Shown: positions 16,306 through 27,818, counted from the first letter of the stretch. The stretch: 47,793 nucleotides of DNA from Deltaproteobacteria bacterium UBA4427 (GCA_002390675.1 DGPZ01000020.1:1-47793), one strand, 5' to 3'. A program made the numbers and translations. Notes: generated by a model from the letters alone, not told the origin.

Positions 16306-17775
16306 CTAACGCTTGGCTGCGTTACGCCCCGCAAGCCGCCCGAAGAACGTAACGTCGCCAACCGACATCCCTGAGGCGTAGCCTTCGGCGTTTCTTGGCA
16401 TGCCGCAAGTGGCGCGGCCCGCCGCGTAAAGCCCGGGGATGATATCCCCGTCCATTGTCAGGACTTCGCCGCTTGGCCGCGTCTCTAGGCCGCCCAGCGT
16501 GAATCCGACGTAGATGCCGTGCTCGCCTGGGGTGATGTCGACCGCGGCCAAAGTGGGCTCAATGGGCTCCATCCAGTCGGCCTGCTTGTGGAAGAGCGGG
16601 TCTTCCCCTTTGGCTGCATTTTCGTTGTAGTAGTTGAAGGTGTGCGAAAGGTTTCCGACCGGCAGCCCGATCTCCGCAGCGAGCTCCTCGATATTGTCCG
16701 CTGCGGCCGCGACTTCGCCGCCGAGCATATTGGGTTGTTTCCAGTGCTTCTCGCCGATGATCAGATAGACCTTTTCGCCGGTTTCGAGTTGGCGGATATT
16801 ACTCACAGCGATTCGTGCGTGGTACACATCCTCGTTGAGAAAGCGCTGCCCCTGGCTGTTGACCAGAATGCCGAAGGTGTGACTCGGCGGCGGGTAGAAC
16901 GGGATCGTGACGAAGCTCTGATTCATGTGGAGCGTCGAGGCTCCGGCCCCCTGACCCATTCGGATGCCGGCGCCATCATCAAAGGGATTACCGATCGGAT
17001 GGGCGCGCTTCGCAACTTCAGGGCTGTAGTGCTGCCACATGTCTTGGTTCATGGAGAAGCCACCGGTACACAGGATGACACCCTTGCTGGCACGGACATT
17101 TCTTTCCTGATTATCGATTCGAACGACGAAGCCGTGAACCGCCCCGTCTTCATCGGCTATGAGGCGCAGTGCTCGCGCGTTGTATTCAATCTGAACGCCA
17201 CGTGATTCTACGTTCTTGGTGACGATGTCCATGAACAACGGGCCGCCATTATCGCCTTCGATTTCGAGGTTATGGCCACGAGGAACGGGCTTTGCAATCT
17301 GGTTAAAGGGCCAGGCCTTTTCGTTGCCCGTGTAGAGCAGGCAGTCGTCGGTCATCGCAACAATCGCCTTGCCCGGATACTCGCTGTCCTTGTAGGGAAC
17401 GCCGAGGCTTACGATCCAGTTGAAATGATCGAGGCTGCCTTCGGCGTAGAGTCGAATTTTTTCTTCATCGCCGATCTCGCCCTGGCAAGCCTTGAGATAG
17501 GCGAAAAGGTTCTCGGTGGAATCCTCGTACCCGGTTGCCTTGTGGATCCGCGTGCCGCCGCCCCCGCCCATATAGATTTCAGCGCTCGAGAGCGCAGTTG
17601 AACCACCGCTCGCCGCGGCCACATCGAAGATGATGACGGAGGCGCCTTGGTCTGCGGCCTCGATGGCTGCGGAGCCGCCCGCACCGCCGAAGCCAATCAC
17701 GGCGATATCCGTTTCAAAGTCCCAAGACTCGATGTCACTAAGGCGAATGGGATGGGTCGGGCTGATCTGGCTCAT
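16306..17775 (-). CDS. FAD-dependent oxidoreductase, 3-ketosteroid dehydrogenase/fumarate reductase-like
   Basis: Flavoprotein of 489 residues in the FAD_binding_2 family. The dinucleotide fold is GFGGAGG (28-34) with Asp51 as probable ribose ligand. SGGSTALSSAEIYMGGGGGT (57-76) is the segment found in 3-ketosteroid dehydrogenases, especially the delta4-(5alpha) type. The C-terminus has LYAAGRATCGMPRNAEGYASG, where the family puts substrate Tyr and Gly residues. Length (about 490) also agrees with the delta4-(5alpha) subgroup rather than the longer delta1 enzymes. No signal peptide is visible, so it is cytoplasmic. A GAGAG lies 8 nt before ATG 17775. Related proteins act on fumarate, urocanate or tricarballylate, so steroid use is a hypothesis supported only by the general neighbourhood. 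Confidence 0.85.
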   Translation of the reverse strand: MSQISPTHPIRLSDIESWDFETDIAVIGFGGAGGSAAIEAADQGASVIIFDVAAASGGSTALSSAEIYMGGGGGTRIHKATGYEDSTENLFAYLKACQGEIGDEEKIRLYAEGSLDHFNWIVSLGVPYKDSEYPGKAIVAMTDDCLLYTGNEKAWPFNQIAKPVPRGHNLEIEGDNGGPLFMDIVTKNVESRGVQIEYNARALRLIADEDGAVHGFVVRIDNQERNVRASKGVILCTGGFSMNQDMWQHYSPEVAKRAHPIGNPFDDGAGIRMGQGAGASTLHMNQSFVTIPFYPPPSHTFGILVNSQGQRFLNEDVYHARIAVSNIRQLETGEKVYLIIGEKHWKQPNMLGGEVAAAADNIEELAAEIGLPVGNLSHTFNYYNENAAKGEDPLFHKQADWMEPIEPTLAAVDITPGEHGIYVGFTLGGLETRPSGEVLTMDGDIIPGLYAAGRATCGMPRNAEGYASGMSVGDVTFFGRLAGRNAAKR

Positions 17776-17938
17776 CGTGGGCTCTCTTCGTTATGCCGTT
17801 TGACGGCGGATTGCGGCGAGTGGGAAGGCGGGCGTGGTCGCTCTTCAAGGCATGCCCCCTAGACAATCGCAGGCGCCGAATCATAGGGAATGAAATTCGA
17901 GATGGGCATCCGCATTCGAGGTGCGACATGATGGGGGT

Positions 17939-18262
17939 ATGTCCGAAGACCGCCCGCCTCATGACGCCACAGCCTCGAAAGGCGGAACCCCCGTGGCGCC
18001 TGACCAGAAAGTGCTGATTCAGATTGCGCGCATGAAGATGCCCTTTGGGCGCTACGCCGGTCGTCCGCTGATTGATCTTCCGGAGCCCTATGTCGTTTGG
18101 TTTCGAAATAAGGGATTTCCGAAGGGGAGGCTCGGCATGCTTTTGGCCACGCTCTACGAGATCAAGGCAAATGGACTTGAGCTACTGCTCGCGCCGCTCC
18201 GGGAGCCTTCGGATCCGCGCTACCAGAATCGAGATCCAAGAAGCTTTAAAGAGGGAGACTAA
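17939..18262 (+). CDS. DUF3820 family protein
   Basis: Small cytoplasmic protein of about 107 residues. From about residue 33 it carries the DUF3820 (PF12843) core: MKMPFGRYAGRPLIDLPEPY followed by a WF..KGFP..RLG..L segment and a conserved KANGLE. Family members are usually about 70 residues; here an N-terminal polar extension rich in Pro/Thr precedes the core. The start is uncertain: ATG 17939 has only a G-run directly before it, and GTG 17921 or an internal ATG are alternatives. The Pseudomonas member has been linked to quorum-sensing-controlled virulence, but the biochemical role is unknown. It diverges from the FAD gene across about 160 bp. Confidence 0.8.
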   Translation: MSEDRPPHDATASKGGTPVAPDQKVLIQIARMKMPFGRYAGRPLIDLPEPYVVWFRNKGFPKGRLGMLLATLYEIKANGLELLLAPLREPSDPRYQNRDPRSFKEGD

Positions 18263-18384
18263 GTCCTTCCCGGTGACCAGCGAATTCGGCTGTTAATTTT
18301 CTCACCAGTTCCTCTCGCAAGCGAACGGGGAGGTGGGCATCTTCGCGCAATCGTCCCGGCGCCGGGCGGCGACCGCGTTGGTGT

Positions 18385-19866
18385 CTAGCGGAGTTGGGCC
18401 ATGCCCTTGTCTACTTCGATGGTTCGGTCACAGCCCTCTTCATCATCGAGGAGCGCGCTCATCACATCCGCATCGTGGCATCTGGCCCATACGCGATGGC
18501 CATCGTCGGTTAGGCCCGCGAAGGTGGCCTGTGTCGGGCCTTCGTGTCCCACGACGACTGAGTACGACTCGACGGTCGCACTTCCTGCGAAATTTTCGAT
18601 GACACCGCGCTGGGGCGTCGCCTTGAACTCTTCGCTGACATCTTCGATCAGGGGACTCACGCCGTCGACGGGTTCCGTGGAATAGAGGCCATAGGAGAAA
18701 TGTGCGAAGAGCCCGCCGACGGAACCGATCGCGCCGGTGGATCCCGGGTCGGCTCGCAAACGATCGATCATGCTGGCCTTGCTATGCACTACATAGTTTC
18801 CGAAAGGGCCGCCGAAGAAGGTCATGCCACCGGTTAGGCTCGGGACAGGATCTGTTGGAATCCCGAGCGCGTCTGCCCCTGATTGAATCGCGAAGGGGAA
18901 GCACGAATAGAGGTCGACGTGCTCGATATCGTTCGCGTTTTTGCCCGAGAGTTCGAGCACTCGTTGTGCAGCGATTTCTTGGCCCGCGTGACGGTGCAAG
19001 TCTTGGCGAGAGGTCAGCAAAGTCGTATGACTCATTTCGGTTGAAGCACGCAGGTAGACCCGCTTCGCCTTAGGCACGCCGACACGATCGGCGACTTCAG
19101 TGGAACAGATGATCAATGCGGCGCCTTGGTCGACGGAGATATTCGACGTCATGAGCTTGGTGTACGGGTAGTTGACCATACGATTGCCCGGACCGGGGTT
19201 GCGAATTTCGCTTGCCGGAACGGAGCGCTGGATCCAGGCGTACGGGTTCGCCGCGGCGACGTCGCTCATGCGACTTGCAAGGTCAGAAATGCGATCTCTA
19301 TGGGCCGCGGGAGTCTCGCCGAGGGTGTGGCGTAGTGATGTTTCGCAGAGCGCGAACGTCGCCACGGCATTCAACATGCCGGCGTCCACTTCATCCTGGG
19401 TCCACTTGTACTTCATCTCGCCAACGCGCTCGTTAGGCTCGCCTTCGATTTCGTCATTCCAGTGGAGCGTACCGCCGGATCGCGCGATCGCGCGCTTGCT
19501 GTTCTCGCTCTCGCCACCGACGATCGCGATCACGTCCGCTCGACCTTCAGCAATTTCACGACAGGCGCGGTTCACGAGGATTTGGACGATATGACCCGAG
19601 ACCGCGCCAACAATCGTATGCGCTTTCGGGGAACCGAGACGTTCCCCGAGCATTCGACCGGGGTCGCCATAGCGCCAGAGACCTTGCGGCACGTAAATCG
19701 CATCGAGAGATTCGACGAGCTGCGGTGCGCCCGCATCCTCAGCAGCTTCACGAATTGCGCGTTCCATGAGTGCCAGAGGCTCTACTGCTTGAGCAGGATC
19801 CTCTACACGTTGAACGATTTGCGAAATGCCCGCGATCGCGGGGCGGCGTGAGGCGTCGGAAGCCAT
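18385..19866 (-). CDS. Thiolase-like protein type 1 (acetyl-CoA acetyltransferase family)
   Basis: Cytoplasmic thiolase-fold protein of 493 residues. It begins with the typical strand PAIAGISQ and contains NISVDQGAALIICS, VDLYSCFPFAIQ and GGMTFFGGPFGNYVVHS, all landmarks of the SCP-x/thiolase-like group. The last 100 or so residues (from about 390, including ENFAGSATVESYSVVVGHEG) form the extra C-terminal domain known from thiolase-like protein type 1. It therefore probably acts on acyl-CoA substrates, but ordinary acetyl transfer is not assured because canonical CAS/CxG active-site motifs are not obvious. ATG 19866 follows AGGAG at 5 nt; the longer frame upstream is rejected. It is the last gene of the minus-strand run, 98 bp after the PQQ enzyme. 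Confidence 0.85.
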   Translation of the reverse strand: MASDASRRPAIAGISQIVQRVEDPAQAVEPLALMERAIREAAEDAGAPQLVESLDAIYVPQGLWRYGDPGRMLGERLGSPKAHTIVGAVSGHIVQILVNRACREIAEGRADVIAIVGGESENSKRAIARSGGTLHWNDEIEGEPNERVGEMKYKWTQDEVDAGMLNAVATFALCETSLRHTLGETPAAHRDRISDLASRMSDVAAANPYAWIQRSVPASEIRNPGPGNRMVNYPYTKLMTSNISVDQGAALIICSTEVADRVGVPKAKRVYLRASTEMSHTTLLTSRQDLHRHAGQEIAAQRVLELSGKNANDIEHVDLYSCFPFAIQSGADALGIPTDPVPSLTGGMTFFGGPFGNYVVHSKASMIDRLRADPGSTGAIGSVGGLFAHFSYGLYSTEPVDGVSPLIEDVSEEFKATPQRGVIENFAGSATVESYSVVVGHEGPTQATFAGLTDDGHRVWARCHDADVMSALLDDEEGCDRTIEVDKGMAQLR

Positions 19867-19964
19867 GGTGTCTCCTGGAAAGTTTTGCTGATTGATAGCA
19901 TTTTGGACGCGCCCTGTGGGCTCAGATACGGAGCTTACGCGGATCTTGAAAAGAGGGCCTCCGG

Positions 19965-22127
<2,163 letters not shown>

Positions 22128-22142
22128 GGAGTTTTTCCGCTC

Positions 22143-24302
22143 TTATCGTGTGTGTTCAGGCGATGGGCGTGACTGAGCCCATTCCCATCGCGCCGTTCCG
22201 GCCTGAAAGGCGAGACGGCGATCCTCGGGCAGCAGCCAGCCCGCTTGAGTCATTTCGTCGATAGCTTGTGTGAGCCGGGTCTCGTAGGTGTCCAGATTAG
22301 GATAGAGCGTCATGAAGTCCGGGCGATCGTCGCCAGTTTTCTTGCTGGCTTGGTTCTTGGCGAGTGGCAGGAAGCTACCGATATATCCCGTCATTTCATC
22401 ACTACCGCCTGGCTTTCCGTGACGAAGCGCCCAGGGTGTATAGGTCCCGATTGGCACTTGGAGTTCGAGCGGCCTGATACCGCTTCGCTCGCTGCCCAAG
22501 GCATCAATTGCCGGAACGTGAATCGCATAGGGCGTACCGACGGACGGAGGCTGCGACACGATGCCTCTCGCCCAACCCGGGCCGTAGTGCATTCGATAGG
22601 CAACGTGGGGTGAGCGCGGGAGCTTGAGCCCCGCAACTGGATATTTTAGTGAAGCCGGGAGAACGAGGGTCTTCGCTTCAAGGGTAGGGATACTGCTGGG
22701 CGGCGGATCGATGTCGCGTTCCACCCAGGCCAGAAGTCGCTCGAGGAGCGCGCGCGTTATGAAAGAAGTATCTACAGAGCTTCCCAGGAAGAGTCCCGGT
22801 AGCACTTCGCTTTGGGGCACCGGAGGGAAGGGGAGCGAATAGTGAGGAGCAGAGGCGATGTGAAAGAGACGCTCGTTTGCATGCGGGGCGACATCTTCAG
22901 TGCCGTCGGGTGTCGTGTGAATGAGGCTCGCACCACGTCCCCAATACTCGTATCCCGTATTGATTTGGAAAATTTTCGGAAGTGAGCTCTTTTCTATCGC
23001 GCGGTCGAAGAGGCCGGCGCGCGGCATGTCGCCTCGGTCGTGAGTGTTAGTTGTGTCGTCGTGGGTTTTGCTGGGATGTGGTAGGTCGACACCCGTAAAC
23101 GGGAAGTCGTCTCCGGGGTAAAAAAAGTTGGCGTAGGGATTGCTGACTCGTCCTGGGTGAGAAAACCGGTGATTGAGGCCGCCTCTTCCCGCACCGCCGA
23201 TGAGAATCATCATTCCATCGAATACGACGCGCCCGGTTTCGTCGGTATTGAAACCTTGATAGAGAAAGTCTCGTAGGAATCGGCCCGATTGACTTACACC
23301 TGTTGCGATCGATTTTTCCACGAGAAAGGGGCAATCGGTGTTGGTTTCGGCGAAGGCGGCGAAGTCTCGAAAAGCGGCGAATCCGAGGCCCATTATGGGT
23401 GGCGCCTCTGACAGATAGATGAGTTCGTAGATCCAGCCTGCCTCGAAGTCACCCGAGGTCGCTTCGATCGAGTCTCGGGACGTAACGAAATGCCAACTCG
23501 ATGGATCTACAATTTCACGTTCTGCCTCGCGACCCCGACGTCGGGTAAGGCGAGGGGCAGGGGATTCAGATGGGATCGCAAGATGCGCCGTGTGTTGGTG
23601 TACGGCGAGAGGGAGTTTCTTGCTAGGCGTGTCGACGACCCAGTCGGACCGAGCTAGACCGCGGACAACGCCGTCCGTCTTATTCGGATTTTGGGCACGG
23701 GGGACTTCGAGTCGCTGCGCGCCTGGGAACGTGGGGGCATCGGCTTGCCAGCCGACGGATAAAACTGTTAGGCCACGTTTCATGAGAAACGAATCTCCCC
23801 AGTTGGTGGGGTCCTTCGGGTCGAGGGTGGCGTCGCTCAGGAAGCCCTGCTGAAGTCGATTGAACTTTCTTAGGGCGAGGCGTCGACCTCGATTCGGCGC
23901 CTCGATGAGCGCCGTGCCGCGGCGATCTTCGGGTCGGACCGGTTGCAGCGCGGTGAAATCAGAACTCGCCTCAATGAGTCCCTCTTGATTCAGAGGAGCT
24001 AGGTGAATGTCGGTGATCAGTGCGTTGGCCGGCGACGTGGGGTCGAAGCCGAAATAGACGCGCCCCTCGATCAGCTCGTACGCGATGGTGTCCGCGTCCG
24101 TGTCGCCACTCGTGTCATCAGTAGCCGTGAACTCACCAGAAGCCGTCAGCAGAATTGGCGTGCGGCGTTCAATCTCAAGAGAAAGAACTCGGGAAAAACT
24201 CGGTTGTGCCGACCCCAGTGAAGCGACGAGGACAAAGAGGAAAAGCTGAGAGGTGGCGATTCTCCGAAACGATCCCATGGGTGAATAAGGTGTTTTTGGC
24301 AT
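22143..24302 (-). CDS. Exported alpha/beta hydrolase domain-containing protein (PF20091-like)
   Basis: Large exported hydrolase of 719 residues. An N-terminal signal peptide (SQLFLFVLVASLGSAQP) is followed by a long beta-rich part and an alpha/beta hydrolase domain whose nucleophile elbow is GVSQSGRFLRDFL with Ser337. The GxSQSGRF pattern is diagnostic for the family named 'alpha/beta hydrolase domain' (PF20091). No experimental substrate is known to me. It is followed after 15 bp by the PQQ alcohol dehydrogenase and preceded after 41 bp by the exported amidohydrolase, so an extracytoplasmic hydrolysis-then-oxidation route is plausible. ATG 24302 lacks a strong Shine-Dalgarno; the alternative ATG 24278 is no better. 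Confidence 0.87.
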   Translation of the reverse strand: MPKTPYSPMGSFRRIATSQLFLFVLVASLGSAQPSFSRVLSLEIERRTPILLTASGEFTATDDTSGDTDADTIAYELIEGRVYFGFDPTSPANALITDIHLAPLNQEGLIEASSDFTALQPVRPEDRRGTALIEAPNRGRRLALRKFNRLQQGFLSDATLDPKDPTNWGDSFLMKRGLTVLSVGWQADAPTFPGAQRLEVPRAQNPNKTDGVVRGLARSDWVVDTPSKKLPLAVHQHTAHLAIPSESPAPRLTRRRGREAEREIVDPSSWHFVTSRDSIEATSGDFEAGWIYELIYLSEAPPIMGLGFAAFRDFAAFAETNTDCPFLVEKSIATGVSQSGRFLRDFLYQGFNTDETGRVVFDGMMILIGGAGRGGLNHRFSHPGRVSNPYANFFYPGDDFPFTGVDLPHPSKTHDDTTNTHDRGDMPRAGLFDRAIEKSSLPKIFQINTGYEYWGRGASLIHTTPDGTEDVAPHANERLFHIASAPHYSLPFPPVPQSEVLPGLFLGSSVDTSFITRALLERLLAWVERDIDPPPSSIPTLEAKTLVLPASLKYPVAGLKLPRSPHVAYRMHYGPGWARGIVSQPPSVGTPYAIHVPAIDALGSERSGIRPLELQVPIGTYTPWALRHGKPGGSDEMTGYIGSFLPLAKNQASKKTGDDRPDFMTLYPNLDTYETRLTQAIDEMTQAGWLLPEDRRLAFQAGTARWEWAQSRPSPEHTR

Positions 24303-24343
24303 CCGCCCAGTGTAGTCGGCCCGCGCTAAATCGGCGCCAGCTC

Positions 24344-25948
24344 TCAGTCCTTCGCTCGCTCGCCGAAGATGTGTTTTCCGGCGTAGGCTCCGTCCACGAG
24401 GTTTCCTCCCTCGACGGCGACTTCACCGCCCACGATCACATGAGCAATGCCTGCTGCGGGTTGAAAGGGATTGCCGTAGGTGGCGCGGTCGAGAATTTCG
24501 CTCGGGTCGAAAATCGTAAGGTCGGCATCTGCGCCGATGTTGACACGGCCTTTTCGTTCGAAGGCAGGAAAGAAATTCCCCATCCGTTCAGCGGGGAGCG
24601 AAGTCATTTTGGACAGTGCCGTCATGAGGTCGATGATGCCAGCTTCACGCACATAGCGACCAAGAATTTTTGAGAATGCGCCGTTATGCGGCGCCACCAT
24701 GCTGGTCTCATCGACCATGGGGAGAAGGTCGCTGACGACGATCACGCCGGGTTCGAGCAAAGCGAGCCGCGTCCATTCTTCCTCCACGTAGTGGTGCACC
24801 ACTTGGCCTTCGGGGTGATTCTCTCGGTAATCGTTCCAGGTCGCTTCGTCGAAGCGCATCCCCGTCGCAGCCCATTCGACGTCGGAGTAGTCGATGTCAA
24901 AGATCGCGCGCCAGTCGCGTCCGAAGACGGCGGAGGAAATTAGGGCGGAGCCGGCGTTATAGGGGAGGAGTTCGGTGGTGACATCAAGGCCCGCCGCCCG
25001 CGCCTCACGAATTTCACGCAAGAAGAGTTCCGTATTGCGCATAGCGTTGTGTTGAATGTGGCAGATGTGAACCGCAGCCCCGGTTTCGGCAGCGAGGCGA
25101 AGAGCTTCGCGCAAGCCCGCCGGGTCGCCGTTTACACCCCGGCGTACGTGGATGAAAAGGATGGTCTCTCGCGCTCCGGCGACTTCAAAGATCATACGAA
25201 GCTCAGCGTCGTCGACCCCCTCGCTGAAATAGTCGAGGGGAACACCGATTCCCAAAGCACCTCGATCGAGGCCCTCTTCAAGCATTTTGCGCATGTGCTC
25301 TATCTCGCCCTCGGTCGCGTTCCGCGTGAAAACTTCGTTAGGCGTTCCGCCGAAGAGCAGCTTGATCGCGGTCCAGATTCCGCGCATTCCGACCGGGCTT
25401 GGCTTCGAAGCAAGCAGATGAGTTCGTCGGATACCCAAAAGCGCTTCTAGTCGGGCCGAGCCCCAGCCGACGGAAGAGCCATAGTGGATTCTCGCTGAGT
25501 CTTTGATCTCGCTCCCGTAGGTTTCTACGGGGTAGGCGCCGGCTTCGAGTTCGAGCGCCGTCGTGACTCCGTCGAGGAGCTGGTATTGCTGACCGAGAGG
25601 CGTGATTGAATGCGTGTGGAGGTCGATGAAGCCCGGCGCGACCACGAGGCCGGTCGCGTCGATGATCTTGTTCCCTTGCAGAGGCTTCTCGCTCAGGGCA
25701 ACGATCGTTCCTTCGCGAATTCCGACGTCGCGGATTCCATCGAATCCGGAGGCCGGATCCAGCACACGCCCGCCGTGGACGACGAGGTCGTAGGTATGCG
25801 GGTCGCTCTGGTCGTTTGCGCCGGCGAGGCTGGCCATCGTCGCGAAGGCAACGAAGCAAACGAAAGTCCCGAGCGTGACTATCCTCGATCGATGGGCGTC
25901 GGTATGGAGGGGACGCGTGGGACCGGAAAGTGTTTCAGGGACTTTCAT
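24344..25948 (-). CDS. Exported amidohydrolase (D-aminoacylase/dihydroorotase-like)
   Basis: Amidohydrolase-superfamily enzyme of 534 residues carrying an N-terminal export signal (IVTLGTFVCFVAFATMASLAGA, cleavage about residue 44). The metal ligands are His111 and His113 in FIDLHTHSITP. Unlike the plus-strand paralog at 7944, it has no Cys in the strand after GVTT but ALELEAGAYP, so the metal site differs. Later features are HVRRGVNG, VHICHIQHN and the C-terminal GADADLTIFDPSE of the composite beta-domain. ATG 25948 follows AAAGGAG at 8 nt; the 43-residue upstream extension would bury the signal and is rejected. It heads the probable four-gene operon 25948-18385. Substrate may be an N-acyl or cyclic amide; not determinable. 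Confidence 0.85.
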   Translation of the reverse strand: MKVPETLSGPTRPLHTDAHRSRIVTLGTFVCFVAFATMASLAGANDQSDPHTYDLVVHGGRVLDPASGFDGIRDVGIREGTIVALSEKPLQGNKIIDATGLVVAPGFIDLHTHSITPLGQQYQLLDGVTTALELEAGAYPVETYGSEIKDSARIHYGSSVGWGSARLEALLGIRRTHLLASKPSPVGMRGIWTAIKLLFGGTPNEVFTRNATEGEIEHMRKMLEEGLDRGALGIGVPLDYFSEGVDDAELRMIFEVAGARETILFIHVRRGVNGDPAGLREALRLAAETGAAVHICHIQHNAMRNTELFLREIREARAAGLDVTTELLPYNAGSALISSAVFGRDWRAIFDIDYSDVEWAATGMRFDEATWNDYRENHPEGQVVHHYVEEEWTRLALLEPGVIVVSDLLPMVDETSMVAPHNGAFSKILGRYVREAGIIDLMTALSKMTSLPAERMGNFFPAFERKGRVNIGADADLTIFDPSEILDRATYGNPFQPAAGIAHVIVGGEVAVEGGNLVDGAYAGKHIFGERAKD

Positions 25949-26351
25949 GGGGCGATCTCCTTTGGGCAAATGACGACGCATCCGTGACGAGGGCTGCGCA
26001 TAGACGACGACGTCGGCGGCTGCTGAGCATAGCGAGGGCCGGCAGCTCTCGTCCTGGGGGAAGGACACCGCTTGCAACTGTCGCCGCAGTAGGACTTAGC
26101 GCGAGGACGGCCAGCGGGGGGAGCGGTTAGCCTGAGGTCGAGTGACGACTTTGGGCGGCCTGGCGCAGTCCACCTCATTCTGCGTGAGTTCTGGAAAAGC
26201 GCGGTCCGCCAACATTGCACTAGCCCTACCTCGCCGACATTGGCGGCTCTGAATGGATACCTCCGCGGTGTTGTTTGGGCTGCTACCTGTTTACGAACAG
26301 GGTTCCGGGCCATGAATTTGGCTCGCCGCCGCATACGAGGAGGAGAGCAGA
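25949..26351. other. Divergent regulatory region between amidohydrolase and SDR operons
   Basis: About 400 bp with no recognisable gene. It contains a wide inverted repeat CCGCCAA...TTGGCGG in the 26205-26250 area and a tight palindrome described separately at 26285. Both divergent promoters should lie here, but I cannot pick convincing -35/-10 pairs by eye. Confidence 0.45.
26286..26301. promoter_or_regulatory. Palindrome CCTGTTTACGAACAGG, candidate repressor operator
   Basis: A perfect 6-bp inverted repeat with a TACG centre, 50 bp upstream of the SDR start at 26352 and about 340 bp upstream of the divergent amidohydrolase. Size and symmetry suit a TetR- or GntR-type dimer site, but it could equally form an RNA hairpin in the leader. 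No regulator gene is in the window. Confidence 0.4.
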
Positions 26352-27128
26352 ATGGGAATGCATGAGGGGCGAGTCGCCCTCGTCACGGGAGCGGCCAGCG
26401 GAATTGGTCGGTCGACGGCTTTGATATTCGCGCGCGAAGGGGCCTCCGTTGCGGTTGTGGACTGGAACGAAGAGGGCGCCAAGGCGACCGCTGGGCAGAT
26501 TGAATCCCTCGGCGGAACGGCGATTTCGTTAGGCGTTGATGTCTCCGACGAGGCTCAGGTCGAAGAGATGCTTGCGAAGATCACTGCGCGTTTTGGTCGT
26601 CTCGACGCGGCTTTGAATAATGCGGGCGTCACGAGTCCCAGCTTCAAGTTCCATGAGATGCCCTTGGAAGAATGGAGTCGCATGATCGCTGTCAACCTGA
26701 CAGGCGTCTTTCTCTGCATGAAGCACGAACTCGCCCAGATGGTCACCCAGGAGATCTTAGGCGAGGGCAGGGGCGCGATTTGCAATACTTCTTCGGGGGC
26801 GGGAGTCGTTCCTGCACCGGGCCAACCTCACTACACGGCAGCGAAGCACGGCGTTTTAGGGATCATGAAGAACGTTGCGCAGGAATACGCAAGCAATCGA
26901 ATTCGATGCAACTCGGTTCTACCCGGGATTACGGATACGGCCATGATTCAAGAGTCGATTGACCGTAACGGTCCTGGCTATCGTGAGATGCTCGAGAAGA
27001 CCGTTCCTGGTGGCGTGATCGGAAAGCCCGAAGAAGTTGGCGAGGCAGCTGTTTGGCTTTGCTCAGATTTAGCGAGCCGGGTGAACGGTCAGAGCCTGAT
27101 GGTCGATGGCGGTGGTGTGTTGCGTTAG
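26352..27128 (+). CDS. Classical short-chain dehydrogenase/reductase
   Basis: Cytoplasmic oxidoreductase of 258 residues. Cofactor loop TGAASGIG (12-19), Asp37 in VVDWNEE suggesting NAD rather than NADP, NNAG motif in ALNNAGV, the Ser in CNTSSGAG, and the catalytic Tyr161/Lys165 in HYTAAKHG are all present. The end, GQSLMVDGGGVLR, is a normal SDR C-terminus. ATG 26352 follows GAGGAGGAGAG. It is probably monocistronic, converging on a lipoprotein gene after 30 bp, and divergent from the exported amidohydrolase operon. It most resembles alcohol or cyclic-alcohol dehydrogenases such as the LinC/cyclopentanol dehydrogenase group; substrate not assignable. Confidence 0.9.
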   Translation: MGMHEGRVALVTGAASGIGRSTALIFAREGASVAVVDWNEEGAKATAGQIESLGGTAISLGVDVSDEAQVEEMLAKITARFGRLDAALNNAGVTSPSFKFHEMPLEEWSRMIAVNLTGVFLCMKHELAQMVTQEILGEGRGAICNTSSGAGVVPAPGQPHYTAAKHGVLGIMKNVAQEYASNRIRCNSVLPGITDTAMIQESIDRNGPGYREMLEKTVPGGVIGKPEEVGEAAVWLCSDLASRVNGQSLMVDGGGVLR

Positions 27129-27158
27129 GCGGGCATGGTGCTGATACACGATGTCGCG

Positions 27159-27818
27159 CTAGGAAGTCGCAGGCGCGAGCGCTTTTCGAACTGCCTCATG
27201 GTCGAGGAGCGCCTCATAGGTTTGCTGCAAGGCCTGTTCGATAGCCGCACCGAAGTCGTCAGCGGCGACGTCAGAGCGTGTCCACCAATTGAAAACCGGA
27301 GAACTTGACGTCACGACCGTCTGGTCGCTACGCCAAACTCTTGCTCCGCCCTGGACTCGGATCTCGGTATCTAGGCGAATCGAGGTGTACTGAACCCCAT
27401 CTTCAGTTTCTTCGTACAGCTCTCGGTTGGCGGCCACGATTCGTGCCGTGATCCACGGGCGCCCGGTTTGCGATCCGCAAGCCTTACTCAGTGTGACTTC
27501 GACGTCGCTGAATACGCGCTTCACCATTTGTTCGAAATTGATCGAGGTACGCGGCCCGAGATCAATCCGGTAGGGGTGTGCAGGGACGTTCCACTGCCGA
27601 CCGCGAAGGGCTGGGGGGAGGCAAAGCTCTATGGGGGTGTTGATGATTTGGCCCGGCTCTTTCCATTGTAGGTGTTCAAGTGAAACCTTCTTGAGTGCTC
27701 GCCCACAGCCCGTGGTGCTGGCGAGCAGGAGCGCAATGAGAAAGAGGAGCTGGCAGGAGCCCAGTACGCTTCGTTGCCGGAGTATTCCTAGGGTGAAATC
27801 GGTCGAGTTGGAGGGCAT
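27159..27818 (-). CDS. Hypothetical lipoprotein
   Basis: Protein of 219 residues that I do not recognise. A signal peptide with hydrophobic CQLLFLIALLLASTTGC ends in a Cys that fits lipidation. The mature part is mixed alpha/beta, contains RIDLGPRTSINFEQMVKRVF and ends with an amphipathic helix rich in Ala/Glu. The layout recalls outer-membrane lipoproteins such as the ABC transporter auxiliary/YajG type, but the match is too weak to claim. ATG 27818 has AAAGAG at 5 nt; longer in-frame starts would put 49 Arg-rich residues before the signal. It lies 127 bp downstream of the MFS gene, on the same strand. Confidence 0.7.
   Translation of the reverse strand: MPSNSTDFTLGILRQRSVLGSCQLLFLIALLLASTTGCGRALKKVSLEHLQWKEPGQIINTPIELCLPPALRGRQWNVPAHPYRIDLGPRTSINFEQMVKRVFSDVEVTLSKACGSQTGRPWITARIVAANRELYEETEDGVQYTSIRLDTEIRVQGGARVWRSDQTVVTSSSPVFNWWTRSDVAADDFGAAIEQALQQTYEALLDHEAVRKALAPATS

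Noticed and set aside
16519..17205. 228-codon plus-strand frame antisense to the FAD oxidoreductase
   Set aside because: The FAD gene has clear motifs over its whole length, while this frame shows none.
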